From the NCBI GenBank assembly GCA_016703605.1, contig JADJBU010000002.1:310001-374000 (forward strand): DNA of 64,000 nucleotides, read 5' to 3'. Both the position numbers and the translations under genes were made by a program. Source of the DNA: Candidatus Villigracilis adiacens. GTDB lineage: Bacteria > Chloroflexota > Anaerolineae > Anaerolineales > Villigracilaceae. This document shows positions 51,235-60,668 of this stretch, piece by piece. A model generated the notes under the pieces. The model saw nothing but the letters and a program-made list of their open reading frames with translations. It had not been told where the DNA came from and made no database searches. Position 1 is the stretch's first letter, and each line of letters begins with the position of its first letter.

Positions 51235-52296
51235 TCACCCGGCTTTGCTTTCCAACAGGCGGACAATTTTTTGCGAAGCGTCGCCTGCGCCAAAAAGATT
51301 GGAGTGGGCGGCGGGCAAAAGTTTCTTCTGAACTGCTTTCAGGATGCGTTCCCGTTCCGTGCCTGCAACCACATTCCAACCGGATTCAACCGTCTCCACC
51401 CACTCGGTCTCATCGCGCAGGGTCACACAGGGCGTCCCGAACCAATAGGCTTCCTTCTGCACGCCGCCGGAGTCGGTCAGGATCATGCGGGCGTTCTTCT
51501 CCAGCCAAAGCATATCGAGATAGCCAACCGGCTCGATCAGTTTAATATTTTCGCCAGGCTTGAATCCAGCGATTTGAATCGCCTTACGCGTGCGCGGATG
51601 AACCGGGAAGACCACCGTTTCACCCAGCATGGAAAAAGTTTCAAGAATGTTCAATAGTTTCGCCGTATCATCCACGTTCGAGGCGCGGTGGACAGTTGCC
51701 AGCAGATACTGCTTCGGCTTTAAATCAAGCAACGTCAAAATAGAAGATTTCTTTTCCGCCTCATCGGAGTGACGCAGAACCGCATCGTACATCACGTCCC
51801 CCACCACATGCACACCAGAGGTCACACCTTCGAGCTTAAGATTCTCCACGGCTTTTTGAGCAGGGCAGAAAAGTAATTGAGACACATGATCGGTCAACAC
51901 CCGATTAATCTCTTCGGGCATCTCACGATTAAAACTGCGCAGTCCCGCCTCGACATGCGCCACAGGGATATGAAGTTTTGAAGCAACCAGCGCACCGGCA
52001 AGCGTCGAATTCGTATCTCCATAAACCAACACCCAATCGGGCTTTTCCTTTTCGAAGATCGGCTCCATGCGGATGAGCATTTCACCAGTCTGCACGGAAT
52101 GACCCGCCGAGCCAACCTCCAGGTTGTAGTCCGGTTCGGGGATGCCCAACTCGCGGAAAAAGACTTCCGACATGCGTTCGTCGTAATGCTGACCGGTATG
52201 CACCAGCACTTCTGTATGTGTTTCGCGCAGGATGCGGCTGACAGCAGCAGCCTTCACAAATTGGGGACGCGCCCCAACCACTGTGAGGATTTTCAT
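51235..52296 (-). CDS. wecB: UDP-N-acetylglucosamine 2-epimerase family (WecB/WbpI-like)
   Basis: The 353-residue non-hydrolysing epimerase has VVGARPQFVKAAAVSR, VHTGQHYDERMSEVFF, HVEAGLRSFNREMPEE and DSGGVQKEAYWFGTPCVTLRD. WecB makes UDP-ManNAc; WbpI acts on the diacetamido uronic acid. The neighbouring WbpG/HisH/HisF set makes a WbpI-like role plausible. It is the last gene of the polysaccharide operon seen here. GGAGATATTT-type sequence precedes the ATG. Confidence 0.92.
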   Translation of the reverse strand: MKILTVVGARPQFVKAAAVSRILRETHTEVLVHTGQHYDERMSEVFFRELGIPEPDYNLEVGSAGHSVQTGEMLIRMEPIFEKEKPDWVLVYGDTNSTLAGALVASKLHIPVAHVEAGLRSFNREMPEEINRVLTDHVSQLLFCPAQKAVENLKLEGVTSGVHVVGDVMYDAVLRHSDEAEKKSSILTLLDLKPKQYLLATVHRASNVDDTAKLLNILETFSMLGETVVFPVHPRTRKAIQIAGFKPGENIKLIEPVGYLDMLWLEKNARMILTDSGGVQKEAYWFGTPCVTLRDETEWVETVESGWNVVAGTERERILKAVQKKLLPAAHSNLFGAGDASQKIVRLLESKAG

Positions 52297-52346
52297 AAGG
52301 AGATATTTCCAGTTTTTTTGAATTGAAGAGTGAGGGGATTATAACT

Positions 52347-52424
52347 TTACTGTCATCCTGAGCGAAGCGAAGGATCTCTAACATCGTCGTAGAGATGCTT
52401 CGCTATCGCTCAGCATGACAGTAA
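52347..52424. repeat. 78-nt CCTGAGCGAAGCG-type palindrome covering a gene end
   Basis: Inverted ends TTACTGTCAT-CTGAGCG and CGCTCAG-ATGACAGTAA surround AGCGAAGG/GCTTCGCT units. It supplies the last 16 or so codons and the stop of the GT4 gene at 52378. Confidence 0.85.
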
Positions 52425-53493
52425 TCTGTTTGAAAAACTCCAGCCGCGCCTCTTCCTTTTTGCGTTGGTCGAGATACGGCGCAACCGAGGTAATGTCCAC
52501 CCGTTTGCCGATCATGTCGTATGCAAAACTGCGGATACGTTCCGCGTTCTCTGTCACATTCTCTTCCGTGTTCGGAATGCGCAAAATAGTCTCAAGGTTT
52601 ACATCATGCAAGTCGGTATCTCGGAACGCGATGACAACGGGGATACCATACGCCAGCGCCTCGCGGACTTTGAGCACAGAAGCCTCCTGCATTTGGTTGC
52701 GGTGCAAGGCAAGCGTACCAAGAGCAACATCCGTTTGAGTAAGCACTGCGCGAACCCCTGCACTGTCCAGAAATCCATGTAACTTTACATTGAATGGCAC
52801 AGGCACATCCAAATCTTTTTGTGAATAGCCAACAATGTTCACCGTCACATCCGGCATTTGTTCGGCGAAACGAATCAACTTATCCACGCCATGCCATTTC
52901 ATACCCGGCGAACAGACCATCGTCACCGCGGGTCGTTCATTCTTTGTGGCAGGCAATGCTTCTACATGACTCAAGTCCATGCCGTTGGAGATGACGCGAA
53001 ACGGTTTATCACGCTTCGGCATGAGCACGTCCACCAGCTCATGGGAGGGGAAAATGATTCCGGAAGCCGGACCAAACGTCAGATTGCGGGTGAGGCGGTT
53101 CATCCAATAAAAGAATGCGCCGCGCTTGACATATTCCTGCCGGTCATCCGAGTTCGTTTCCAAAACAACGGGTGCGATCTTGAAGAGCCGATGGAGAGGA
53201 AAGGAGTACAACCCGAAGCGCAGATAGATGACATCCGGTTTGTATTCGCGGATAGAGTCGAGCATTCGCATCAAACCGGACGCGCGATTTGCTTCGCGTG
53301 TCAGGAGGTTGGTCTTTGCATCGAAGACAAATTGTCGCTCCTCCGGAAAGGGAATCTCCGCAGGCGTGAGGCTGAACAACGCGACCTCATGTCCCTTTTC
53401 GCGCCAGATTTTCATCTGGGTTTGAATCTTTTTCCCCACGCCGCCCTGCATGATCTCAGGTGCAACATGGATGGTGACGTAGGCAACGCGCAT
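52378..53493 (-). CDS. Family 4 glycosyltransferase
   Basis: The 371-residue GT-B protein has the N-terminal pattern APEIMQGGVGKKIQTQMKIW and a C-terminal nucleotide-sugar site with KVREALAYGIPVVIAF. It would transfer a sugar from a nucleotide donor during surface polysaccharide assembly. The last residues (VMLSDSEASLRRC) are encoded by a dispersed palindrome, so the original C-terminus was probably replaced. The ATG overlaps the upstream amidotransferase stop by one base (TAATG). Confidence 0.87.
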   Translation of the reverse strand: MRVAYVTIHVAPEIMQGGVGKKIQTQMKIWREKGHEVALFSLTPAEIPFPEERQFVFDAKTNLLTREANRASGLMRMLDSIREYKPDVIYLRFGLYSFPLHRLFKIAPVVLETNSDDRQEYVKRGAFFYWMNRLTRNLTFGPASGIIFPSHELVDVLMPKRDKPFRVISNGMDLSHVEALPATKNERPAVTMVCSPGMKWHGVDKLIRFAEQMPDVTVNIVGYSQKDLDVPVPFNVKLHGFLDSAGVRAVLTQTDVALGTLALHRNQMQEASVLKVREALAYGIPVVIAFRDTDLHDVNLETILRIPNTEENVTENAERIRSFAYDMIGKRVDITSVAPYLDQRKKEEARLEFFKQITVMLSDSEASLRRC

Positions 53494-54620
53494 TATTTGA
53501 ACGCCTTCATTATTTTCTTAACGACTGGCACAAGCCCATTCTTCACGAACGGCTGATTCATGAACTGACCGTAAGATGGATAATTCCAATAACTCTTTTT
53601 CGGCGCAGTCATGATGGCTGTGAATTCTTCATAGCTGAAGCCGAGTTTCTTGGTCACATACTCGCGGTCTTCCTCCTGCATGGATGGCGAATACGTAGGG
53701 ATATTCAGTTCTTCCAACGCCTGTTCGCGAGTCACTTCGCCGGAACAGATCAAGCTGGAAAGATGACAGCGGCGTTTGTCGTAACCGAATTTTTCAGGCA
53801 GGATGTAACCCTGATAAAAACGCGTGTAAATAGACTCGTAATGTTTGCCGCCATAATAACGCCAGCCAAGTTCATCCTGCAACACGCGCAAGGCTTCCTT
53901 TTTGTTGTAGCCAACATAATTGAGAATTTCAATTCGTTGCTGCGTCATCATGCGGAAGTAATAGGTGAAAAATCCGAAATGCGGGAAAGTCTTAAGCGGA
54001 CGCGTTCCAAATCGTTTGTGTAATTCGCGGATGTACTTCCAATCAAAATGTCCCTGCGACCAGGCACGCGGCAGATGCGTTTCGGTGCGGACGTTGTTGC
54101 CGATGATGATGTATTTAATTCCAAGTTTAGCCGCCATGTTGCCGAGAATGGCGACAATGGCATGGTCAGTCGGAATTTCAGAATCAGGTGTAGAGGCTTT
54201 GAGGAAGGCAGCTTGCAAATCTCTGAACTCTTCCCAATCAAGGACTTCGGTGTACAGGTCGATGCCGAGACGCTTGAGAGTCTCTTCGATGTTCTTAACC
54301 GCGAGTTCCGAATCCCAGCCGTTATCCAAATGAATGGCAAGCGGACGCAGCCCAAGTTTCTTAACGAGATACGCCACATACGTGCTGTCCACGCCGCCGC
54401 TGACTCCGATCACGCAATCATATTGTTTGGACTTGCCATCGGCTCTGATCTTCGCCGCAAGCTGTTCCAGTTTCTGATTCCCCGCCTCCCCATCCAAAAC
54501 ATAATCGCGGACGAGTCGGTCGTAGGTATGGCAGTGATTACAGACGCCCTTTTCGTCGAACACAATTTCAGGGTCGCTTGTGTCCATGACACAACGGGTA
54601 CACATTCGGTATTCGGTCAT
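53493..54620 (-). CDS. N-acetyl sugar amidotransferase (WbpG/PseA/WbuX family)
   Basis: The 375-residue PP-loop ATPase has IGVSGGVDSTYVAYL and two N-terminal CxxC pairs (CTRC at 7-10, CNHC at 27-30), the marks of the TIGR03573-type sugar amidotransferases. With HisH- and HisF-like partners these convert an acetamido group to an acetamidino group on a nucleotide sugar. The HisF and HisH genes are directly upstream, so the whole ammonia-channelling set is present. The start overlaps the HisF gene stop by one base. Confidence 0.92.
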   Translation of the reverse strand: MTEYRMCTRCVMDTSDPEIVFDEKGVCNHCHTYDRLVRDYVLDGEAGNQKLEQLAAKIRADGKSKQYDCVIGVSGGVDSTYVAYLVKKLGLRPLAIHLDNGWDSELAVKNIEETLKRLGIDLYTEVLDWEEFRDLQAAFLKASTPDSEIPTDHAIVAILGNMAAKLGIKYIIIGNNVRTETHLPRAWSQGHFDWKYIRELHKRFGTRPLKTFPHFGFFTYYFRMMTQQRIEILNYVGYNKKEALRVLQDELGWRYYGGKHYESIYTRFYQGYILPEKFGYDKRRCHLSSLICSGEVTREQALEELNIPTYSPSMQEEDREYVTKKLGFSYEEFTAIMTAPKKSYWNYPSYGQFMNQPFVKNGLVPVVKKIMKAFK

Positions 54621-55378
54621 TAAATAAATTCCTTCAATTCTTTCGGGGTCGGGTAACTGATCAACACGCCGCGCAATGGACCCTGAAACACAAAGATGCT
54701 GCCAGCCGCCGCCGCGGAAGCGTGCCCCTGTTTTATAACTTCGGAAACGTGGGATAAATTCCCGGCTCCTCCACAGGCGACAACGGGTACGCGAACCGCA
54801 TCCGCCACCTTGCGGACGAGTTCAAGGTCGTAACCTTGCATCGTACCGTCGCGGTCTATCGAATTGATGATGATCTCGCCCACGCCCATTCTTTCCATTT
54901 CGACAGCGTGTTTTACTGGGTCAAGCCCGGTCTTCTTCTGTCCGCAATGTGTGAAGACTTCATACTTGCCGAGAAGTCCCTTTTTTACATCCATCGAAAC
55001 AACCGCCGCCTGACTGCCCGCATGGTCCGCCACTTCACGCACCAAAGATGGAGCTTCCACCGCGGAGGTATTCATGATCAACTTTTCGATACCGATGCTG
55101 AGCAGTTTTTTCACATCATCCATTGAACGAATCCCGCCGCCATATGCCAATGGGATAAACGCTTCGCTGGCAATATTCTTCAACAAATCAAACTGCGGAC
55201 CGCGTTTCTCAGGTGTGGCAGTGATGTCCAATAGAACAAGTTCATCCACTTCTTTATCGTTAAAAATACGCACGATGTTGATCGGGTCACCAAGATACTT
55301 CGGCTCTTTGAACTTAACTGTCTTGACCAAGCCCTGTCCCTTTAATAGCAAAGCAGGAATTACCCTTGGCTTAATCAT
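54620..55378 (-). CDS. HisF-like cyclase subunit of the sugar amidotransferase (HisF2 type)
   Basis: The 252-residue TIM barrel resembles HisF, but the catalytic Asp of the first strand (IPCLDV in histidine-pathway HisF) reads IPALLL here, while the second Asp (VVSMDVKKG) is kept. That change, together with the WbpG neighbour, points to the polysaccharide version that channels ammonia from HisH to the amidotransferase, not to histidine synthesis. It overlaps hisH by 4 nt. Confidence 0.9.
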   Translation of the reverse strand: MIKPRVIPALLLKGQGLVKTVKFKEPKYLGDPINIVRIFNDKEVDELVLLDITATPEKRGPQFDLLKNIASEAFIPLAYGGGIRSMDDVKKLLSIGIEKLIMNTSAVEAPSLVREVADHAGSQAAVVSMDVKKGLLGKYEVFTHCGQKKTGLDPVKHAVEMERMGVGEIIINSIDRDGTMQGYDLELVRKVADAVRVPVVACGGAGNLSHVSEVIKQGHASAAAAGSIFVFQGPLRGVLISYPTPKELKEFI

Positions 55379-55995
55379 CGGATATTCTCCGCAAAGTTTT
55401 TCAAAAGGCGCATTCCAAAGCGATGGCTTTTCTCCGGGTGGAATTGCGTACCCATGATATTGCCCCTGCCTAAAATGGAATGGATATTCACGCCGTAATC
55501 CGTTTCAGCCAGCACTGCATCCGTTTCTTTAGCAACAACATGAAATGAGTGAACGAAATAAAAACGCGACTCAGGATCCCAACCTGCCACGAGCGGATGT
55601 TCACGCATAACTCGCGCCTCATTCCAACCCATGTGCGGGACTTTGAGATGGGCATGTTCAGCGTTAAATTTGAAGCGGATCGTCTCCGCATCAAACCAGC
55701 CCAAGCCTGCTTCGCGTCCTTCTTCGCTGCCTTTGGTCATGAGTTGCAGTCCCACACATAAGCCAAGCACAGGGATTTTTTTCTCTAAAACCAGTTCGCC
55801 CACAACCGGAACCAAACCCGTCTCGTGGAATTTACGCATCGCCGCATCGAACGCGCCGACACCGGGCAGGATCAATTTCTCAGCATCCTTGATCACCGCC
55901 GGGTCTGACGAGGCGACAGCTTTCGCACCGACCTTCTTGAACATGTTGACAATGGAACCGAGGTTGCCAACGCCATAATCTACAACGACGATCAT
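55375..55995 (-). CDS. hisH: HisH-like glutamine amidotransferase subunit (HisH2 type)
   Basis: The 206-residue class I glutamine amidotransferase has VDYGVGNLGS at the N-terminus, the nucleophile Cys in GLCVGLQL, and the His-Glu pair in GTQFHPEKSH. It releases ammonia from glutamine for the HisF-like partner and the sugar amidotransferase. It overlaps asnB by 4 nt and hisF by 4 nt, so the group is tightly coupled. Confidence 0.92.
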   Translation of the reverse strand: MIVVVDYGVGNLGSIVNMFKKVGAKAVASSDPAVIKDAEKLILPGVGAFDAAMRKFHETGLVPVVGELVLEKKIPVLGLCVGLQLMTKGSEEGREAGLGWFDAETIRFKFNAEHAHLKVPHMGWNEARVMREHPLVAGWDPESRFYFVHSFHVVAKETDAVLAETDYGVNIHSILGRGNIMGTQFHPEKSHRFGMRLLKNFAENIR

Positions 55996-57869
55996 GCCGC
56001 GCTCACTTTCTCATTAAACATATTCAGCAATGATTGCGCCTGCACCAACCGCCATGCTTTGTGAATACGAGCCTTGTCATCGGTTTGGAAGGCTGTTTCC
56101 AAGTCTGAGTTCATGCGTTTGCCATCCCAAAGAGAAGCTGATTTGAAATCGGCAGAAGCAACGGCATCTTTGATGAACTGATGCCCGCGCGGAGAGTCCC
56201 AGCCTTCGTTGAGGTTTGGGAAACCCATTTTCTTGGTACGGGTACGGATTGAATCTGGCAGGATGCCTTTCATCGCATCACGCAAAATACGTTTGGTGTA
56301 TCCGCCGCCGATCTTGTGCGCGGACGGAATGGCAAATGCAAATGTGACAAGTCGCCAGTCCATGAACGGCGAGCGGACTTCAACTCCATGTGCCATGGAG
56401 AGGCGGTCAAAGTCGCGCAGGTTCATGGGCAGGTGAGTGAAGTGGAAGTCTGTGTAAAGCATTTTGAATAGTTCATCTCGCCCAGCAAGGCGCGGGGCAT
56501 CTTGCTCCATTGCAGGCGTAGAGAAAGGCTTGGGTTGAGCAACCAGCCATGAAGTCCCGTTCGAGGCGGATTTTTTTCCAGTCAAGCGATTCTTGATGGC
56601 GTTGATGTAGGTATCGAGTCCATGGGTCAGGCTCATACTGTTGCGGATGAGCGCGAGTTCGGCATAACGCATCGGGTTAGCGTCTCGCATCGCAGCGAAG
56701 ACGTGCCAGGTGTAACCGCCAAGCGCTTCGTCGCCGCCGTGACCGTCAATGGTGACGACCACGCCGTTCTGGCGCTGCATCTTGTGAACGAACCATGGAC
56801 CGAGATGAATGTCGGAAAGTTCTTCGAATTGATAAAGGATCTCATTGAAATGTTCGAGGTACATGTCCGCGTTCATTTCGCAGTAGATCGGGTTGACGCC
56901 GGTCTTCTTGATGACCTCATCGGCATAATGACGTTCATCAATAACCTTGCCGGGCCAAGTGCCGATGAATGCCTTTTGCCATTCGTGCGCCATGCGCATG
57001 GTGGCATCACCCGATTTGCGGATATGACTCATCGAAGAGAGAACCGAACTTGAATCCAAGCCGCCGCTGAGAGCTGTGCCAATCGGCACGTCGCTTCTCA
57101 TGCGGATGCGGCAAGCATCGAGAAATAACTCGCGGTATTGCGCAACCTGGTCTTCGTATTTTTCAGGCACGTTGGGAAAATGGTCAAGCGTATGCCACCA
57201 GCGGCGAATTTTTATATCGCCATTCGCGAAAAGCGTGAGGCAGTGTCCGCCCGATAATCGTTTGAGACCTTGGAATAAACAATCTTCTGCGCCTTCGACG
57301 AGCGTCGCATCTTCAAGTGAATTGGCAAACACGGTCGGGTTGTATTCAGCGCGGAAGTTATCAAGCGCAAGGAAGGCTTTCATCTCGGAGGCAAAGGCAA
57401 AACGTTTGCCATCGAAGAGATAGATCATCGGCTTCACGCCGAAACGATCGCGCGATACGAACAACTTGCGCTCGCGGCTATCCCAAATGGCACACGCCCA
57501 CATGCCATTGAGTTTGAATTGAAAATCTTCGCACCATTTATCGTAAGCAGCAAGAACAATTTCTGTATCTGATTCAGTTTTGAATGAATAGCCAAGCGAT
57601 TCAAGTTCTTTGCGTAATTCAACGAAGTTATAAATTTCGCCATTGAAGACGATCCAATAACGCCCATCCATGTAAGACATAGGTTGGTCGCCGGTGTTCA
57701 AGTCGATGATGGCGAGGCGGCGGTGACCAAAGCCCAAAGCGGCGGATTCGTCCACGTGGAAGTTCCAGCCGTCGGGTCCGCGATGCGCGAGTTGATTCGT
57801 AAAGCGGATCAACTCATCGCGGTCCACCGGTCTGCCATCCAGATTCCAAAACCCAGTTATTCCACACAT
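55992..57869 (-). CDS. asnB: Asparagine synthase (glutamine-hydrolysing), polysaccharide-locus type
   Basis: The 625-residue protein has the N-terminal nucleophile Cys2 (MCGITGFWN), HRRLAIIDL and FNGEIYN in the glutaminase domain, and the PP-loop GTALSGGLDSSSVLS in the synthetase domain. Start ATG 57869 is fixed by Cys2. In surface-polysaccharide loci such proteins often amidate uronic acids and may not make asparagine; either is possible. Confidence 0.9.
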   Translation of the reverse strand: MCGITGFWNLDGRPVDRDELIRFTNQLAHRGPDGWNFHVDESAALGFGHRRLAIIDLNTGDQPMSYMDGRYWIVFNGEIYNFVELRKELESLGYSFKTESDTEIVLAAYDKWCEDFQFKLNGMWACAIWDSRERKLFVSRDRFGVKPMIYLFDGKRFAFASEMKAFLALDNFRAEYNPTVFANSLEDATLVEGAEDCLFQGLKRLSGGHCLTLFANGDIKIRRWWHTLDHFPNVPEKYEDQVAQYRELFLDACRIRMRSDVPIGTALSGGLDSSSVLSSMSHIRKSGDATMRMAHEWQKAFIGTWPGKVIDERHYADEVIKKTGVNPIYCEMNADMYLEHFNEILYQFEELSDIHLGPWFVHKMQRQNGVVVTIDGHGGDEALGGYTWHVFAAMRDANPMRYAELALIRNSMSLTHGLDTYINAIKNRLTGKKSASNGTSWLVAQPKPFSTPAMEQDAPRLAGRDELFKMLYTDFHFTHLPMNLRDFDRLSMAHGVEVRSPFMDWRLVTFAFAIPSAHKIGGGYTKRILRDAMKGILPDSIRTRTKKMGFPNLNEGWDSPRGHQFIKDAVASADFKSASLWDGKRMNSDLETAFQTDDKARIHKAWRLVQAQSLLNMFNEKVSAA

Positions 57870-57873
57870 AAAG

Positions 57874-58960
57874 TTATCGCTTCCTTATCTCGACCAGTTT
57901 TTGGGCAAACGCCTCAAAATTGGTCGTTTCATTATATCTTTCCTGCCATACCTCGCGGCTGCCTTTGCGTTTCTCCAGCCAGAGTTCGCGGTTATCGCAA
58001 ACCTGCAAAAGCGCATCTGCGATTTCATCGGGAGTGGGGTTTTCGCTGAGTAAAAATCCGTTCTTCTCACGAACGATCTCCACATTACCGCCAACTGCTG
58101 TAGCAATGACAGGAATTCCACAACTAATGGCTTCCATCATGGCAACAGATGTGCCTTCAGTGGAACTGACATTGACAAATACATCCACAGGGTTGTAAGA
58201 TAAGTTTGGATCAGTTCCTTTGAGGATTGAAACCAGGGAAAAATCATCGTACAACATGGAACAAGATACCACGCGTAACACACCATCTGTCGATGGTTTT
58301 GAAATACCCTGTGGTTCAGGAACCCCTAACAGAAATGTTTCATATTTTTCGCAGAATTGCGGGTATTTCTCAAAAAGATAAGCGCTACCCACTTCAGAAA
58401 CTGAAAAAAAGCCCATCCATTAATTCAATGGCCCGCGGGCGGCAGGGCCAATCTCCATACAGTTCTTCATACAGGTCATAGCCGTGAGCACAAGAAACTA
58501 CACGTAATGGGAGCGTGTCTTTTGCAAGGCTCAAACCCATTGAGATTTCATCAAACCAATAGGTGTATGCAATCACTTCACTGGCAGAAACCCGATTGGT
58601 ATTCAACCAGTTCTGCATCCACTTGCGGGTTAGGTTTGCACCTGCCACAAATGAAAATAGTCTTCGTAAATAGGCAGGCTTTAGGGATGATGGCAGGCGT
58701 TTCTTGATATCAAGGTAAAAATCCTTCGAGAACAACGCCAAAGCACTTTCAACAATCCGCTTGCTTAGCGTAAAGCATTCAGCGAAACTTGTATCCACTT
58801 CCACACCATCAGGTGCCGGGAGGCGATTTCCCTTAACGATACGTGGCACTAAAACGACACGTTCGAACTGCTTGCGAAGAATCTCTACTTCACCTTTAAG
58901 AAAGGTTTGTTCGGTTGCGTAGTCAAAAGGGTAGGAATTGGAAAAAAGGAGAACGATCAT
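57874..58960 (-). pseudogene. Family 4 glycosyltransferase, frameshifted at a T7 tract
   Basis: The N-terminal half (58960 to about 58405) has LLFSNSYPFDYATEQTFLKGE and ends ELMDGLFFSF. The C-terminal half begins FFSVSEVGSAYLFEKY and has NVSSTEGTSVAMMEAISCGI. The two frames meet at seven A on the plus strand (T7 in the gene, 58404-58410); six would restore one 361-residue glycosyltransferase. It could be an assembly error, decay, or on-off switching by slippage. Confidence 0.82.
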
Positions 58961-58963
58961 TCG

Positions 58964-59677
58964 TTAATTTTCGTTAGGCAAAAACGCTTCGCGGTGTTTC
59001 GCAAACTCTTCGATGGCAAGTTCGTAATCGTCGTGCCTGCCAATATCGAGCCAGTAGCCTTCGAAGTTGAAGACGTTGACCTTCCTGCCGTCGCGCATCA
59101 ATTTCAAAACTAACTCAGGCAAATCCAGCCGTTGACCTTTAGGGATGTAATTCAATATCTCCGGCTCGAAGAGATAAATGCCCATGCTGACAGAATAGTG
59201 ATAGGTGGGCTTTTCGATGTAATCGGATATCCAGTTATCTTCATCCACTTGGATCACGCCGAGGTCAATTTTCACATCGCGTTGATAACAAGCGACCGTG
59301 GCAAGTGCGCCGCGCTCGCGGTGGTATTTGAGCATGGCGCTGTAATCGATGGTGGTGAGCAAGTCGCCGTTCATCACCAAAAAGGTATCGTTCAAATTTG
59401 GGACGAGGGCGATCGGTCCTGCCGTGCCAAGGGGTTGCTCCTCGCGAGAGTAATCAATGCGAGTGTTGAACTTACTCCCGTCACCGCAGTATGCCATCAG
59501 CAATTCGGCGAGATAGCCTGTCGCCAGTGTGATGTCGTCGAAGCCTTTCTTCTGCAATTGACGAATCACGATCTCAAGGATCGGCATCTCACCGATGGGC
59601 ATGAGTGGCTTGGGGAGAACGGTTGTGTACGGGGCAAGGCGTGTGCCTTTGCCGCCAGCAAGAATGACTGCTCGCAT
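58964..59677 (-). CDS. Sugar nucleotidyltransferase
   Basis: The 237-residue protein has AVILAGGKGTRLAPYT, LPKPLMPIGEMPILE, VMNGDLLTTIDY and EKPTYHYSVSMGIYLFE, the pattern of NTP-transferases for sugar phosphates (RfbA/HddC/PtmE-like). It would activate a sugar 1-phosphate for the enzymes encoded upstream. The nucleotide and sugar are not determined by sequence. It ends 3 nt from the frameshifted glycosyltransferase gene. Confidence 0.92.
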   Translation of the reverse strand: MRAVILAGGKGTRLAPYTTVLPKPLMPIGEMPILEIVIRQLQKKGFDDITLATGYLAELLMAYCGDGSKFNTRIDYSREEQPLGTAGPIALVPNLNDTFLVMNGDLLTTIDYSAMLKYHRERGALATVACYQRDVKIDLGVIQVDEDNWISDYIEKPTYHYSVSMGIYLFEPEILNYIPKGQRLDLPELVLKLMRDGRKVNVFNFEGYWLDIGRHDDYELAIEEFAKHREAFLPNEN

Positions 59678-59678
59678 A

Positions 59679-60668
59679 TTACACCGTGTATTGGTCGGGT
59701 CGGTAGAGATCGATATGAGCGGAGATCCACTCGATGGTGGCTCGCAAGCCTTCGTCGAGAGAGATGCGGGGTTCCCATCCGATCATGCGTTTGGCTTTTT
59801 CGTTCGACGCCCACAACTTCATCACTTCACTTTTGCCGGGTCGCACACGCTGCGGGTCTGCAACGATCTTGGGAGTCTTGCCGATGATCTTGAAAATCTT
59901 TTCAGCAAGGTCGCCAATGCGGATGGTGTTGTCATTGCCGAGGTTGATCTCTTCGCCAAGCACGCCTTCGGCTTCGGCAACTTTCACAAAACCATTGGCG
60001 GTATCTTTCGCAAAAGTAAAATCACGCGAAGGCTCAAGGCTGCCGAGTTTGACTTCATCGCGAGTCAATGCCTGGACAATAATCGTTGGAATGACTGCCC
60101 GCATTGACTGACCCGGACCAAACGTATTGAACGGGCGCAGCGTGACCACCGGCGTTTCAAACGAACGATAAAAACTTTCAGCGATGCGATCCGCGCCGAT
60201 CTTGCTGGCAGAGTAGGGCGACTGTCCCTGCAAAGGATGCTTCTCGTCGATCGGCACATATTGCGCCGTGCCATACACTTCACTCGTGGAGGTATGCACC
60301 ACGCGCCGTGTTTCAAAATCTCGCGCCGCCATCAGCACATTAAGCGTGCCCATGATGTTCACATCGATGACTTCGCGCGGGTTCACATACGAATACGGAA
60401 TCGCGATCAACGCGCCGAGATGAAAGACCGTGTCCACACCGCGTACAGCATTGCGCACTGCTTCGTTATCGCGCAGGTCGCCTTGCATGATCTCCACCTG
60501 CGAAAGAATTTCAGGCGCGAGCCACTTCAACATGCCGAGGTCATTGCGCGAGTTGTAACGCACAAATCCGCGCACGCCCGCGCCTTCACGCACAAAATGC
60601 TCCACCAAATGGCTGGCGATGAATCCACCCGCGCCGGTGACCAAAACTTTTTTACCGTTCCAATTCAT
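59679..60668 (-). CDS. NAD-dependent 4,6-dehydratase, LegB type
   Basis: The 329-residue extended SDR has VTGAGGFIASHLVEHFVREG and RYNSRNDLGML. The STSEVYGTAQYVPIDEKHPL and QGQSPYSASKIGADRIAESF segments closely resemble LegB-type UDP-GlcNAc (or GDP-GlcNAc) 4,6-dehydratases of the legionaminic and related pathways. It would make a 4-keto-6-deoxy sugar nucleotide. Downstream LegC/LegI homologues are not in the window, so the final sugar is open. Confidence 0.88.
   Translation of the reverse strand: MNWNGKKVLVTGAGGFIASHLVEHFVREGAGVRGFVRYNSRNDLGMLKWLAPEILSQVEIMQGDLRDNEAVRNAVRGVDTVFHLGALIAIPYSYVNPREVIDVNIMGTLNVLMAARDFETRRVVHTSTSEVYGTAQYVPIDEKHPLQGQSPYSASKIGADRIAESFYRSFETPVVTLRPFNTFGPGQSMRAVIPTIIVQALTRDEVKLGSLEPSRDFTFAKDTANGFVKVAEAEGVLGEEINLGNDNTIRIGDLAEKIFKIIGKTPKIVADPQRVRPGKSEVMKLWASNEKAKRMIGWEPRISLDEGLRATIEWISAHIDLYRPDQYTV

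Noticed and set aside
54620..55995. Histidine biosynthesis operon (hisF, hisH)
   Set aside because: The HisF-like protein lacks the first catalytic Asp, no other his genes are present, and the genes are coupled to a sugar amidotransferase.
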